A stretch of 61,276 nucleotides of DNA from Pseudovibrio sp. Alg231-02 (lineage in GTDB: Bacteria; Pseudomonadota; Alphaproteobacteria; Rhizobiales; Stappiaceae): the NCBI RefSeq assembly GCF_900143565.1, contig NZ_FREX01000017.1, positions 89-61,364 on the forward strand, given 5' to 3'. Shown one piece after another: positions 44,813 through 54,316 of this stretch. The notes beneath the pieces are model-generated. The model saw only the letters and a program-made list of their open reading frames with translations. It was not told where the DNA came from and made no database searches. How positions within the stretch are numbered: the first letter of the stretch is position 1; each line of letters opens with the position of its first letter. The translations under genes and the position numbers were made by a program.

Positions 44813-45897
44813 AGGCCGTTCAACGTGCACCTGCTGAAGTGAAGTTTGAGGGTGAGCTGAAGGCTCTTGCCCAAGCTGATGATGCACCAAAACCAACAGG
44901 GTGGCTCTTATCGCCACGGGCTGTCAGGCGGTTTGTTTTAGGTGACACATCCCTTGGAGTGTCTCAGAAGTTCTTTGGTGATGATGGACTGGTCGATCGC
45001 GCAATCGTCTCCTTGATGGGACAACAAGGTTTAATGCTGGTCGGTGAGCCCGGTACGGCAAAATCGATGTTGTCTGAGTTGCTCTCCGCAGCAATTGGCG
45101 GTTCATCAACGTTGGTGGTTCAAGGCTCAGCTGGTGTTGTTGAGGATCATTTGCGCTATGGCTGGAATTATGCGCTGCTATTGGCAGAGGGTCCCAGCGA
45201 GCGTGCGATGATCCCCTCACCGCTCTTAACGGCCATGCGTGAAGGGCGTATTGCTCGCATTGAGGAACTTACGCGCTGTGCGCCGGAAGTGCAGGATGCC
45301 ATGATCTCGCTTCTGTCAGAAAAAACTGTTGCGGTGCCTGAACTGGGCCCACAAGTAGAGTTTCGCGCAGCTCCCGGATTTAATGTAATTGCAACAGCCA
45401 ACCTGCGCGACCGAGGCGTTCATGACATGTCGAGCGCATTGAAACGCCGCTTCAACTTTGAAACCGTACAGCCGATTGCCGACGCGGAGTTTGAAAAACG
45501 CCTGATTTCCCTCCAGCTCGCAGAGCGTATGGATGGTCACGGGGTGATGAGTGACTTGTCAGAGGATGTTCTGGATCTGGTTGTCACGGTTTTTCGAGAC
45601 TTGCGCAGTGGGGTAACGAGGGAAGGCGCAACCGTTCCTGTTCCCAGTTCAGTCATGTCAACAGCTGAAGCTGTGAACACTGCTCATGCAGCCATTCTTG
45701 CTGCAACCTACCTGGATGGCGGGGCAGTGACTGGCGCACAGGTCGCAAGACAATTGCGTGGTGTGGCGTTTAAGGATGATCCTGAAGACGCTCGAAAGCT
45801 GAGAGCCTATACAAATCATATAGCTAAAGAACGCGCGAGGGGTAGTCGTGCCTGGGCAGCCTTCCACAAAGCTGCGTGCGAAGACGATGCAATCTGA
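44788..45897 (+). CDS. MoxR-like AAA+ ATPase (YehL-type)
   Basis: A 369-residue AAA+ protein. Walker A is GEPGTAKS at 86-93. The Walker B region lies near 155-170 (IARIEELTRCAPEVQDAM) and keeps the acidic pair as Glu-Glu. Sensor 1 is in NVIATANLRDRG near 199-210, followed by ALKRRFNFE with an arginine-finger candidate. MoxR ATPases act as chaperone-like remodelers together with VWA proteins, and such a VWA protein is encoded two genes on. The order ATPase-DUF5682-VWA-SWIM equals E. coli yehL-yehM-yehP-yehQ. The GTG at 44788 overlaps the DUF4132 end by 25 bp; a GTG at 44806 is an alternative. Confidence 0.85.
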   Translation: MGKGLPVVEAVQRAPAEVKFEGELKALAQADDAPKPTGWLLSPRAVRRFVLGDTSLGVSQKFFGDDGLVDRAIVSLMGQQGLMLVGEPGTAKSMLSELLSAAIGGSSTLVVQGSAGVVEDHLRYGWNYALLLAEGPSERAMIPSPLLTAMREGRIARIEELTRCAPEVQDAMISLLSEKTVAVPELGPQVEFRAAPGFNVIATANLRDRGVHDMSSALKRRFNFETVQPIADAEFEKRLISLQLAERMDGHGVMSDLSEDVLDLVVTVFRDLRSGVTREGATVPVPSSVMSTAEAVNTAHAAILAATYLDGGAVTGAQVARQLRGVAFKDDPEDARKLRAYTNHIAKERARGSRAWAAFHKAACEDDAI

Positions 45898-48205
45898 TCA
45901 TCCCTTTGACCTGCCCTTGTTCCAGCCAGAACAGGGATTATGGATCGCGCCAATCCGGCACCACTCCCCCGCATGTGCTTGGGCGGTTCGTGCCATGATA
46001 GAAGAAGTGCGCCCTGATTATGTGTTGATCGAGGGGCCTTGCGACCTGACACCTTTGATCGATGGGATACGTGATCCGGCGACCCAACCACCTGTTGCAG
46101 CCGTTATGCTGCGTGATGGGCAAGCAGTCTACGCGCCGTTTTGTGCGCACAGCCCAGAATATGTGGCAATGATGACAGCGCGTAAAGTTGGTGCAACTGC
46201 CCGCTTCATAGACCTGCCTTCAGATAATTTATTCAAAGGACAAGACAATGGGTCTCAGCCTGTTCCCCTGAATGATGAAGCCCCGTTTGACGATGGAGAT
46301 TATGTGCGTGCCCTATGCAACCGCTTGGACTGTCGTGATGGCTTTGAACTTTGGGATCATCTCTTCGAAACTCGATTAGGGGAAAACGACTGGCAGGCGT
46401 TTCTGCATGATGTTGGGGCTTATTGCGCTGGTCTTCGCGCAACGACGCCTAATGAAGAAATCATTGGTCGTGGGTACAATAAGCGCGAAAAGACAATGGC
46501 ATGTAACATCGCTGACGCCATGCAAAGTGGCAAGGTGGTTGCTGTTGTCGGTGGGTTTCATGCCCCAGCTCTCACCCATCCCAGTGGTCGTTCCATAAAA
46601 ACTCCACCGCTAAAAGATAGCTATCTGATCCGCTATAGCCATGCTGCAATGGATGCGCTCTCTGGTTATGCCGCAGGACTAAGACAGCCCGGTTATTACG
46701 CGGCGCTGTGGCAGGCCGCAGAACAGGCAAACGGGGTGCCTGATTGGCGGTCACTTACCACAGAGCTCATACAGGACTTTACTGTTGCTATGGCAGATAA
46801 GGGGCATCCTGTTTCTCTGCCAGCGAAGGTTGAAACCCTGCGAATGGCCGAAACACTTGCCTCAATGCGCGGTCGTCGTGCTGTTTTGCGTCACGATCTA
46901 TTTGACGGTGTACTTGCAGCTCTGACGAAGGGGGAAGTATCCTACCGGGAACCGTGGAGTGAGCGGTTACGCCGGCATTGGCACGGTTCAGCCTTGGGAT
47001 CAGTACCCCGTGGTGTTTCCGCCCTGCCACTTGTGGAGGATGCACGCAAGCGTGCTGTTGCCCATCGGCTGAAAATTTCAGATTCGCTGACCAAACGTCG
47101 TTCCTTTGATATTTATCGCAAGACCGCCCATCTAGCCACCTCACGCTTTCTGCATGCAATGCAACTGCTCGATACAGGCTTTGCAGTAATGGAAAAAGGG
47201 CCTGATTATGCAAACGGGTATGGGACAGGTTTGCTATTTGAAGAATGGGCCTATGCATGGTCACCACTGGTTGAAACCCGTTTGGTTGAGTTGGCGGCCA
47301 ATGGGGTTGGTGATACAGTAACTGCCGCTTGTCTGGCACAGATTTGGAAGCTGCGGGAAAATGACCTAAGTGTGCAGCTTCAACTGTTGGGACATGGCAT
47401 TCGTGTCGGACTGCAAGATCAACTTACCCCCTTTGTTGAAGCGTTTGCAAAGGATATGGGTCGTTCCGGTAGTTTTGCTGAAATTGGGCAAGCACTGCAA
47501 TATCTTTATGCTTTGTGCCACACCCGCGGCCCCATGCGGCCACCGGATGACCTGCAGCTCTCTAAGCTGTTGCAAGCTGTTTATGCCCGCCTGCTCTATC
47601 TGGCAGATGACTTGCCTCATGTGCCTGAGGATATGATCGACAATGTTGTGACAGTACTGCGTTCAGTCTCTGATTTGTTGGATGCAGATGAAGGCAGGGC
47701 TCTGGACCGGCAGTTATTTGATGATGCAATGAGCCGACTGGGCAACGCCAAAGCTCCTTTTGAGATTACTGGTGCTGCCCTTGCGTTGGCTTTACGTGCT
47801 GGTCTCCTGCCACAAGAGCAGCTGGTCGCAGCTTTGCAGGGCAATTTTCAAGGGGCTGCGTTGGAGACTGACGACAAAGCGGGCGTTCTCAAGGGCATGA
47901 TCAATACCGCTCCAGAACTGTTGTGGCTTAATAAGGCCATTATGGAAGCGGTGGATAACTTCGTTATTTCGATAAGTGAAGACGGTTTTCTTTCCTTGCT
48001 CCCGATCCTACGCCGCGCATTCTCAAGGCTAAACCCACGGGAAACTGATCGCTTAGCTGACAAGCTCGCCTGCCACCATAAAGGACTGGCAGGAGGCTCC
48101 CTTATCTCGCAGTTCACCGAACGTGACCTTGCCTTGGGAGTGGCAGCGCAACGGCAAATGCTAGAGGCGTTGCGGCAGGACGGACTGTTGGAGGAGGACA
48201 TATGA
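45887..48205 (+). CDS. DUF5682 family protein (YehM-type)
   Basis: A 772-residue protein of a family of unknown function. The N-terminus has the characteristic APIRHHSPACAWAVRAMI and DYVLIEGPCDLTPLI segments, resembling the HxSP/EGP pattern of the TraB/erythromycin-esterase-like fold, and GGFHAPAL is seen near residue 222. The rest is helical. The ATG at 45887 overlaps the ATPase stop by 11 bp; a GTG at 45848 would overlap by 50 bp. Its last codons overlap the VWA start by 4 bp. The position between ATPase and VWA genes suggests it is a core part of the same complex. The biochemical role is unknown. Confidence 0.8.
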   Translation: MQSDHPFDLPLFQPEQGLWIAPIRHHSPACAWAVRAMIEEVRPDYVLIEGPCDLTPLIDGIRDPATQPPVAAVMLRDGQAVYAPFCAHSPEYVAMMTARKVGATARFIDLPSDNLFKGQDNGSQPVPLNDEAPFDDGDYVRALCNRLDCRDGFELWDHLFETRLGENDWQAFLHDVGAYCAGLRATTPNEEIIGRGYNKREKTMACNIADAMQSGKVVAVVGGFHAPALTHPSGRSIKTPPLKDSYLIRYSHAAMDALSGYAAGLRQPGYYAALWQAAEQANGVPDWRSLTTELIQDFTVAMADKGHPVSLPAKVETLRMAETLASMRGRRAVLRHDLFDGVLAALTKGEVSYREPWSERLRRHWHGSALGSVPRGVSALPLVEDARKRAVAHRLKISDSLTKRRSFDIYRKTAHLATSRFLHAMQLLDTGFAVMEKGPDYANGYGTGLLFEEWAYAWSPLVETRLVELAANGVGDTVTAACLAQIWKLRENDLSVQLQLLGHGIRVGLQDQLTPFVEAFAKDMGRSGSFAEIGQALQYLYALCHTRGPMRPPDDLQLSKLLQAVYARLLYLADDLPHVPEDMIDNVVTVLRSVSDLLDADEGRALDRQLFDDAMSRLGNAKAPFEITGAALALALRAGLLPQEQLVAALQGNFQGAALETDDKAGVLKGMINTAPELLWLNKAIMEAVDNFVISISEDGFLSLLPILRRAFSRLNPRETDRLADKLACHHKGLAGGSLISQFTERDLALGVAAQRQMLEALRQDGLLEEDI

Positions 48206-49308
48206 GTGAGCCTGCACGCCGCTGGCGCTTGGTCCTTGGCCGTTATGCGCAAGACAGGCTGGGAACATTAAACAGGCACGAAGAGCGCATGGATGAGGCG
48301 CTCGACTATCTTTATGGCCGCGAGTATGTAGGGCGCGGGCTACATGGCCGTCAGGGAAGTTTGGATCCAACGCAGATGTCTGCCCTTGATTGGCTGGGCA
48401 AAGCCCGCAAGTTGTTTCCCGGTAGTGTTTGCGATCGTTTGCAGCAAGACGCTATCAGCCGCTACCAGCTGAATGAGCTTTTGAATGATCCGCAGGTCCT
48501 TGCTCAAATTGAACCCCGGCAGGAGTTACTGCCTGCACTGCTCAGATTTCATGGACGGGCCCCTGAAGCATTGAAAGCTCAGTTGCGAGCCCTCGCCCAA
48601 GAGGTGATCAACCAGATCATGGAGCGCTTAAGATCGCGTGTAGATAAAGCTTTTTCTGGTAAACGCAATCGGTTTATGCGGTCAAATATGGCTTCAGCGG
48701 CAAATTTCGACTGGCGCACGACACTGCAAGAAAACATGTTGCGGTATGATCCAGAGCGCCAACGCATTATAGCAGAGAAGTTACGTTTTAACTCGCGGGT
48801 CAAGCGGCGGTTGCCTTGGACCGTGGTCTTGTGCGTCGACCAGAGTGGCTCCATGACTGATAGCGTCATTCACGCTGCTGTGCTTGCCGCGATCCTCTCT
48901 GGCTTGCCTGATGTCAGAGTGAAAATGGTCCTCTTTGATACCTCTGTGGTTGATGTAACCTACAAGTTGACAGATCCGATTGAAACCCTTCTGTCGGTCC
49001 AGTTGGGGGGCGGCACGAACATCGGTCAGGCCATGCGATATTGCGAAACGCTGATCAGCAATCCAACACGCACAATCTTTGCTTTGGTTACAGACTTTTT
49101 TGAAGGTGGTAGCGAGCGCGAGATGCTGGGCGTTGTTGCCCGGTTAACAGAAAGCCGGGTTCTCCAGTTGGGATTGCCCGCTTTAGATAATACCGGCCAG
49201 GTTTGGTATAATGAACAGCTGGCTGGGGAAGCGGGTGCACTGGGCATGCAGATAGGTGCCATGTCTCCTGAATTCTTTGCCGATTGGCTGGCTGAGGTGA
49301 TAATGTGA
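48202..49308 (+). CDS. VWA (CoxE-like) domain protein, YehP-type
   Basis: A 368-residue protein with a C-terminal von Willebrand A domain. The metal-site residues are visible: DQSGS (Asp213, Ser215, Ser217), Thr272 in GGGTN and Asp298 in VTDFF, so Mg-dependent ligand binding looks intact. The N-terminal 190 residues are helical. VWA proteins of this type pair with MoxR ATPases as adaptor or substrate-binding subunits. The start overlaps the previous gene by ATGA, and the stop overlaps the next start by GTGA, so expression is translationally coupled. Confidence 0.87.
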   Translation: MSEPARRWRLVLGRYAQDRLGTLNRHEERMDEALDYLYGREYVGRGLHGRQGSLDPTQMSALDWLGKARKLFPGSVCDRLQQDAISRYQLNELLNDPQVLAQIEPRQELLPALLRFHGRAPEALKAQLRALAQEVINQIMERLRSRVDKAFSGKRNRFMRSNMASAANFDWRTTLQENMLRYDPERQRIIAEKLRFNSRVKRRLPWTVVLCVDQSGSMTDSVIHAAVLAAILSGLPDVRVKMVLFDTSVVDVTYKLTDPIETLLSVQLGGGTNIGQAMRYCETLISNPTRTIFALVTDFFEGGSEREMLGVVARLTESRVLQLGLPALDNTGQVWYNEQLAGEAGALGMQIGAMSPEFFADWLAEVIM

Positions 49309-51218
49309 GCACATTTCATGAGACGCTTCTCGCGCAGGATGACAAAGCGCTGGTAGCGATAGCCTCGCCGGGGCTGTTGCGGCGGGCAAAAGCTGGGCTC
49401 ACCAAACCGGACACAATTGAGAACGTGGAGGTGACCGCTGAGAGCGCCGTTCTGCAGATTGAATCCTATCAGGTGGAGTTGGATAAGGGTGGCCCCGCCA
49501 AGGCGCAGTGTGGCTGTTCAGCCACCGGTGTTTGCAAGCATATCTTGATGGCCGTGCTGCACTTGCGCGGTACGATTGAACCAGAGACTAGTGCAGATAA
49601 GATCTCGGCCTATTCAGAAATTTCAAAACTGTCGCTAGATGAGATCGAACGGTTTGCCGGGGGCGACTGGCCACAGGCCCTGCGCATCGCGGCTTTATCT
49701 AAAGGTGCGGTACCCACATCAAATGACAACAGCTGTGTCGTCAGGCTTCAGGCGGCCTCAGGTCCGGTGACCTTCCTTGCCGGAGGTGGGCTTCGCGCGG
49801 CCATGTTTAAAGGCACAGAAGGTCGGCGCAAGCGAACCGTTGCAGCTGCGGCTCTCGTATTGTGCAAACACGACCTTCCAGATGTTGAGGAAGTACAGGC
49901 CCAAGTAGATCCCAAACTTCTGGAGAATGCCGGTGCAGCGGTATGCAGCGCATTACAGCATGGCTTGAAAGGCAATCCGCTGTTGGCGCAAGACAGGCTG
50001 AACGATCTTGCCATTTCTGCTCGGGCTGACGCTGTGCCACGGCTGGCGGCTATGTTGCGCGGTGCTGCAATGCATGCAGGCCAGCTTGCAACTCATGCTC
50101 CCAACGCAGATCCTGTTGTCTATCTGACCGAATTGTCAGCGTGTTACGCCCTGATCAGGGCGCTAGTGATAGCACCGGATGACCCGTTGCTGACAGGGCA
50201 ATTACGGCGTGATTATCAACCTGCTGAGCCGTTTGAGCTTGCAATTCTTGGCGTGAGTAAGTGGCGCACACCAGCAGGGGCACGGGGCTTAACGATATAC
50301 GGATGGGATGGGGAGCGCTTTTTATCTTCTGGCCCTGCGCGTGCTGCAGGCTCAGATATCACTTTTTCAATAGACAAAGCCTTTGAGCAGTCCTGGTGGC
50401 AGGGATTAGCTCCCTCACAAATGCCCGGTAAAGTTCTTCATTTTCGAGAACCCCGCATCTCAGAGGATGGTATCCTGCCAAGGCAGCTTCAAGTGGCACC
50501 TGACCCAAACCCGTTGAGGCTGGAAAGCTTGCCATTCTTTGCAGATTGGCAGCGAATGCGGGCTGATCTAGTACGCCGAATGGGCATTGGGCTGCGCATG
50601 ATGTATCGCCCCGAGCCCTCTTTAATCTGGTTTGCATCCGCTACTGCACCTTACTTTGATGAAATTAACCAGTGCTATAAGGTCGATGTCCACGATGCTG
50701 AAGGCCACGAACTGAAACTAAATGTGCCGGATAAACAAGTAGGACAACTACTTTGTAACTGGCAGCATAATATTCAAGGTGCGTTGATTGAAGGGGTACC
50801 GGAGGGAGAGGGCGTCTTTTTTCGGCTTATCAGTCTATACGCTAAAGCACCATTCGAGATCTGGAATGTAACTGCAGAGGGTCCACCTGAAGCTTGGACC
50901 AAGATCACCAACTGGCAAAAGTTTCGCGGACAGGTACACAAAGTCATGCGCTCGACGCAGCGCCCCTTGTTTTCTAATCAGCTAAGCGCTTTTTCCTTTG
51001 AGACCTTGCAGGCCCTGTGTGATGGCTTTTCCGCTCCTGAGGATGCTAAGAAATTTGCGGAATTAGTGCAAAAAGCAGAGGAGTTAGGCTTGACCAATCT
51101 TGCTAGGACCCTTTCCCAAGTAGAGCTACAAGACCGCCAGGCGGTTTTAAAACTCTGCTGGAAGGTTGTGCTAATCCGACGTGCAGCGTTGCTAAATGAC
51201 AGTCTTATTGGAAAGTAA
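49305..51218 (+). CDS. SWIM zinc-finger protein (YehQ-type)
   Basis: A 637-residue protein with an N-terminal SWIM zinc finger: Cys69, Cys71, Cys77 and His79 (CxCx5CxH). SWIM domains bind zinc and mediate protein or nucleic-acid contacts. The remaining 550 residues are not recognisable beyond the YehQ-like family. The GTG start overlaps the VWA stop (GTGA). It is the last gene of the set; the next 261 bp hold no gene, only a C9 run at 51240-51248 and no convincing terminator. Confidence 0.82.
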   Translation: MSTFHETLLAQDDKALVAIASPGLLRRAKAGLTKPDTIENVEVTAESAVLQIESYQVELDKGGPAKAQCGCSATGVCKHILMAVLHLRGTIEPETSADKISAYSEISKLSLDEIERFAGGDWPQALRIAALSKGAVPTSNDNSCVVRLQAASGPVTFLAGGGLRAAMFKGTEGRRKRTVAAAALVLCKHDLPDVEEVQAQVDPKLLENAGAAVCSALQHGLKGNPLLAQDRLNDLAISARADAVPRLAAMLRGAAMHAGQLATHAPNADPVVYLTELSACYALIRALVIAPDDPLLTGQLRRDYQPAEPFELAILGVSKWRTPAGARGLTIYGWDGERFLSSGPARAAGSDITFSIDKAFEQSWWQGLAPSQMPGKVLHFREPRISEDGILPRQLQVAPDPNPLRLESLPFFADWQRMRADLVRRMGIGLRMMYRPEPSLIWFASATAPYFDEINQCYKVDVHDAEGHELKLNVPDKQVGQLLCNWQHNIQGALIEGVPEGEGVFFRLISLYAKAPFEIWNVTAEGPPEAWTKITNWQKFRGQVHKVMRSTQRPLFSNQLSAFSFETLQALCDGFSAPEDAKKFAELVQKAEELGLTNLARTLSQVELQDRQAVLKLCWKVVLIRRAALLNDSLIGK

Positions 51219-51479
51219 CAAAAACACGCACCCAAAAAGCCCCCCCCCAAGTGTCCTGCCACGCTACTGAAATTAGATAAGTAGAGCTAACTTTTTTGCC
51301 GTTTGCTGCAGGTGCGAAAGTACAGCTTTGACCAATAGCTGACATACGGCCCTATTCTAGGAACACTCGGCCAGAGCACGTTTCAATCATGAGTTGATTT
51401 TGATCGATTTGTTGCGACGTGACCGTTGAAGCCATTCGTTTCGCTTGTGAGCACCAATATTAGGGGTTCTCTATTGGCT

Positions 51480-52346
51480 TCAAGAGAAAAATAAAGCAAC
51501 AGCGACGATCATTCCTGCTGCAATCGATAGTTTTCGTGGTGGTGATAGAGTTGAGGGAGCAGGTGTTGTGCGGAGGAATATGTAGGCGAGGGCGACGCCA
51601 AAAACACCTCGAAGGGATTGTGCGACATTGGCTTGTAACACACCGCTGCTTTTGAAGCCAAGAACCAGCAGTGTAACAGCCATCAACCAAGTGACGGAAA
51701 TCCATTTGCATTTAAAGACGAGGTGGTGATCAACCTTGCATGGAAGTGCCGAGATGAGGCAGATCAACCCACAGAACAGATAGTTGATTGAGACAGTAAC
51801 CCATACCTGATCTAACTCGGAAAAATTCTGCAAAGATTTCGAGTATTGGGTGATCGAGTGATCTGAGATGGCATATCCCAAGCATGCAAGTGAGATCAGA
51901 AGTAGAGGCACCCAATCGATCTTTCCTGCGCTTTTGGAAAGGCAAATAGCAAGAACAAGAATGCCCAACACCGCAAATAATTGCTGAAGGTTTAGCGTAT
52001 CACCCAGCAACACGAAGCCGAGTGCTGCTAGAATTGGTATTTTTAGAGTAAGCAGAGGAGAGATTATAGAGGCTCCGCTTTTCTGGAGTGCTGCCAGAAA
52101 TAAAACTTGTGCACCGATATAGGGGATGTTGACCATAAGCAGCGGAACTACATGATCAAAGGACACAGTGCTCCAGAGCTGAAAACCAATAAACGGGATT
52201 GCTGCTATTATGCCCATCCCGATATGTACGGCAATGATGATCTGAGTACCTGTGGCATTGACGTTATCCTGGCATTTCTGTGTCAATACATAGTTGAGAG
52301 CCTGACAGAAAGCACCTGTTATACTGGCAGTTAGCCCTACATCCAT
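51480..52346 (-). CDS. DMT (EamA-like) family transporter
   Basis: A 288-residue, strongly hydrophobic protein with about ten membrane helices arranged as two half-repeats, as in drug/metabolite transporters. No signature fixes the substrate. It is the last gene of the leftward sugar-acid operon, 30 bp after the aldolase gene, so it may move a sugar acid or a related metabolite across the inner membrane. A GGGGA lies upstream of the ATG. Confidence 0.75.
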   Translation of the reverse strand: MDVGLTASITGAFCQALNYVLTQKCQDNVNATGTQIIIAVHIGMGIIAAIPFIGFQLWSTVSFDHVVPLLMVNIPYIGAQVLFLAALQKSGASIISPLLTLKIPILAALGFVLLGDTLNLQQLFAVLGILVLAICLSKSAGKIDWVPLLLISLACLGYAISDHSITQYSKSLQNFSELDQVWVTVSINYLFCGLICLISALPCKVDHHLVFKCKWISVTWLMAVTLLVLGFKSSGVLQANVAQSLRGVFGVALAYIFLRTTPAPSTLSPPRKLSIAAGMIVAVALFFS

Positions 52347-52376
52347 AATTTTGGATCCCCAGTAACTTATCGGAAA

Positions 52377-53015
52377 CTAGTCGGCTATGTTGCTAGTCAG
52401 AGCACGGGCATGACGTATCAGGCGCCCAACTTCCGGCCAATCATGAGTTGCCATTAACTTAGGATCCACCATCCATGAACCACCGCAACAGATGACGGAA
52501 GATAGTGCGAGGTAATCGTTGACGTTCGCGGGATGAATGCCACCAGTCGGCATAAAGCGAAGGTCTTTGTAAGGAGCTGAGACTGACTTGAGCATTTTGA
52601 TACCGCCTGCTGCTTCTGCGGGAAAAAACTTCAGCGTTTTCAGCCCAAGATCAAGTGCCTGTTCCATCTCACCTGGCGTCATAGCGCCAGGAATGACATC
52701 CAAATCGTTATTAAGGCAGTAACTTATAGTTTGAGGATTGAAACCTGGAGAAACAATCATCGAAGCGCCCGCATTAGATGCAGAGCGAGCTTGCTGACTG
52801 TTCAGGACTGTGCCCGCAATCAAAAGAAGCTCTGGGAATTCTTTTGCAAAGACTTCGAGGGATGCGAGAGCGGGTTTCGTTCGCAAAGTTACTTCAGCGA
52901 CGGGTAGGTCATTGACAATCAGTTGCTCAGCCAGAGGTTTGACTTGCTCAAGTGATGAGATTTGAATGACTGGAACGACTTTATAGGCTTCCAGTACACG
53001 GACTTTACTGTTCAT
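52377..53015 (-). CDS. eda: KDPG aldolase (2-dehydro-3-deoxy-phosphogluconate aldolase)
   Basis: A 212-residue class I aldolase that cleaves 2-keto-3-deoxy-6-phosphogluconate to pyruvate and glyceraldehyde 3-phosphate, the closing step of the Entner-Doudoroff route. Catalytic Glu41 (VAEVTLRT), the GTVLN loop (68-72) and the Schiff-base Lys129 (TLKFFPAE) are present, as is the FMPTGG phosphate loop. The length is normal for Eda. It stands after the lactonase-like gene and in the same operon as the KDG kinase, so the two consecutive steps are encoded together. Some relatives act on KDPGal, which the sequence does not decide. Confidence 0.9.
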   Translation of the reverse strand: MNSKVRVLEAYKVVPVIQISSLEQVKPLAEQLIVNDLPVAEVTLRTKPALASLEVFAKEFPELLLIAGTVLNSQQARSASNAGASMIVSPGFNPQTISYCLNNDLDVIPGAMTPGEMEQALDLGLKTLKFFPAEAAGGIKMLKSVSAPYKDLRFMPTGGIHPANVNDYLALSSVICCGGSWMVDPKLMATHDWPEVGRLIRHARALTSNIAD

Positions 53016-53043
53016 TTCGGTTCCAGAGTTTTTTTTGGGGGGC

Positions 53044-53075
53044 CAAGTTCAGGAGAAAAACTCCCCCTGAACTTG
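53044..53075 (-). other. Intercistronic stem-loop between lactonase-like gene and eda
   Basis: The arms caagttcagg (53044-53053) and cctgaacttg (53066-53075) form a perfect 10-bp stem with a 12-nt loop. Read leftward, it follows the secreted-protein gene by 16 bp and is followed by a C-run then an A-run rather than U, so it looks more like an mRNA-stabilising or expression-balancing hairpin than a terminator. Confidence 0.55.
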
Positions 53076-53091
53076 CTGGCATTTGTCCCTA

Positions 53092-54288
53092 TTAAGGCTG
53101 CAAGTAAGATTTCTTGCCGACCTTCAAACGCCAGATCTTGAAATTAGAGGTTTCAGGGTTCTCAAAGTTCATATTCCCATCCACCCAAGTGTGCAGATTG
53201 TTGGATGTGATATAAAGATCGCCATTCGGTCCCCATGCCAATGTATCTGGCCAAACCATGGTTTTGTCATAGGCGAGACGAGTGACGTCACCGGTTTCAG
53301 CATCACGATGCATGAGTCCGTTGAGTGTCAGGCCTGTCATGTAAAGGTTTCCATCCCGGTCGGCAGTCATGCCATCAGTGTTGGAAGGTAGAGTAGTCAC
53401 AACACGAACACTTGCTTGCAGCACATCTTCAGAACGGCTGAAATCACGCAGCAAAGCGGTCTCGATAGCATACAGCGTGTTACCGGTCAGATTAGTCCAG
53501 TAAAGGGTCTTTCTATCACCAGACAGAGCGATACCGTCAGCACCTGTTAGCATAGGATTTTTGGAGAGTACTGGTTCACCATTGATGTTGAAGAAGAAGT
53601 TCTTCTCGTTATTGGTGAACTTGGTACCAGCAAGAACCCGGCGCGCTGTATTTGTATTACTGTCATAGACAATCAAGCCGCCATCCAAGGGCTGACAGAA
53701 GATTCCTGAATCGGTGATGTAAGCAAAGCCGCTATCGTTATCGATGGCAAGATCATTCAGGAAAGAGCACTTACGATTACTGTCTTTTTCACTGAACTCA
53801 TAACGTTGAACTTCTTGATCCTTATCAATGTCCCAAAGAACAAGCTTCTCATCACCAGCTTTACTTGGCTGACCTGCAACATGCCCCTGATCCAGAATCC
53901 ACATGATGTTGTTGCGATCAATCTCAAAGCCAAGAACAGCTTTTAACCCCTTCGCATTATCCATGCTGTTCATTTCCTCAGAGGGATATGGAACAAGCAC
54001 TTTTCCTTCCGAGGTATCTTTCAATTTAGAAAGCGTTGCCGGGATCTCTGGGCCACCCCAGCGAGCAGTTGACACATACAAATTGCTTTGCCTGTCGACT
54101 TTTACGCCCTGCATCAGAGATTTGCCGAAAAGCTTACTGTTCTCCCAGGTGGTTCTTACTTGTGTATCCTGTACTTCGTAAGGAAGTGAGTTCCATTCAG
54201 TAACGATTTCCAGTTTTGGACCAGCCAATGCTGTAGATGCAACAAGTGAAAGTACAGCTGCACCAAGCAGCTTTGAGACGATCTTCAT
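53092..54288 (-). CDS. Secreted MRJP/yellow-family (beta-propeller, lactonase-like) protein
   Basis: A 398-residue exported protein. The first 22 residues (basic KIVSK, hydrophobic core, then STALA before GP) are a signal peptide, so it should act in the periplasm. The mature part reads as a six-bladed propeller of the major-royal-jelly/yellow type, related to SMP-30/gluconolactonase: repeated blades with NDLAID, YITDSG, TGADGIALS and NTDGMTADRDGNLYMTG. In this operon a lactonase acting on a sugar lactone before uptake is a fair guess, but family members vary. GGGAGA precedes the ATG. Confidence 0.78.
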   Translation of the reverse strand: MKIVSKLLGAAVLSLVASTALAGPKLEIVTEWNSLPYEVQDTQVRTTWENSKLFGKSLMQGVKVDRQSNLYVSTARWGGPEIPATLSKLKDTSEGKVLVPYPSEEMNSMDNAKGLKAVLGFEIDRNNIMWILDQGHVAGQPSKAGDEKLVLWDIDKDQEVQRYEFSEKDSNRKCSFLNDLAIDNDSGFAYITDSGIFCQPLDGGLIVYDSNTNTARRVLAGTKFTNNEKNFFFNINGEPVLSKNPMLTGADGIALSGDRKTLYWTNLTGNTLYAIETALLRDFSRSEDVLQASVRVVTTLPSNTDGMTADRDGNLYMTGLTLNGLMHRDAETGDVTRLAYDKTMVWPDTLAWGPNGDLYITSNNLHTWVDGNMNFENPETSNFKIWRLKVGKKSYLQP

Positions 54289-54316
54289 GGGTTCTCCCTT
54301 TCCTTAGAAGTCCGCT

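Noticed and set aside
51240-51248. C9 run after the SWIM gene as phase-variation tract
   Set aside because: It is intergenic, downstream of the stop, with no gene start nearby that it could switch.
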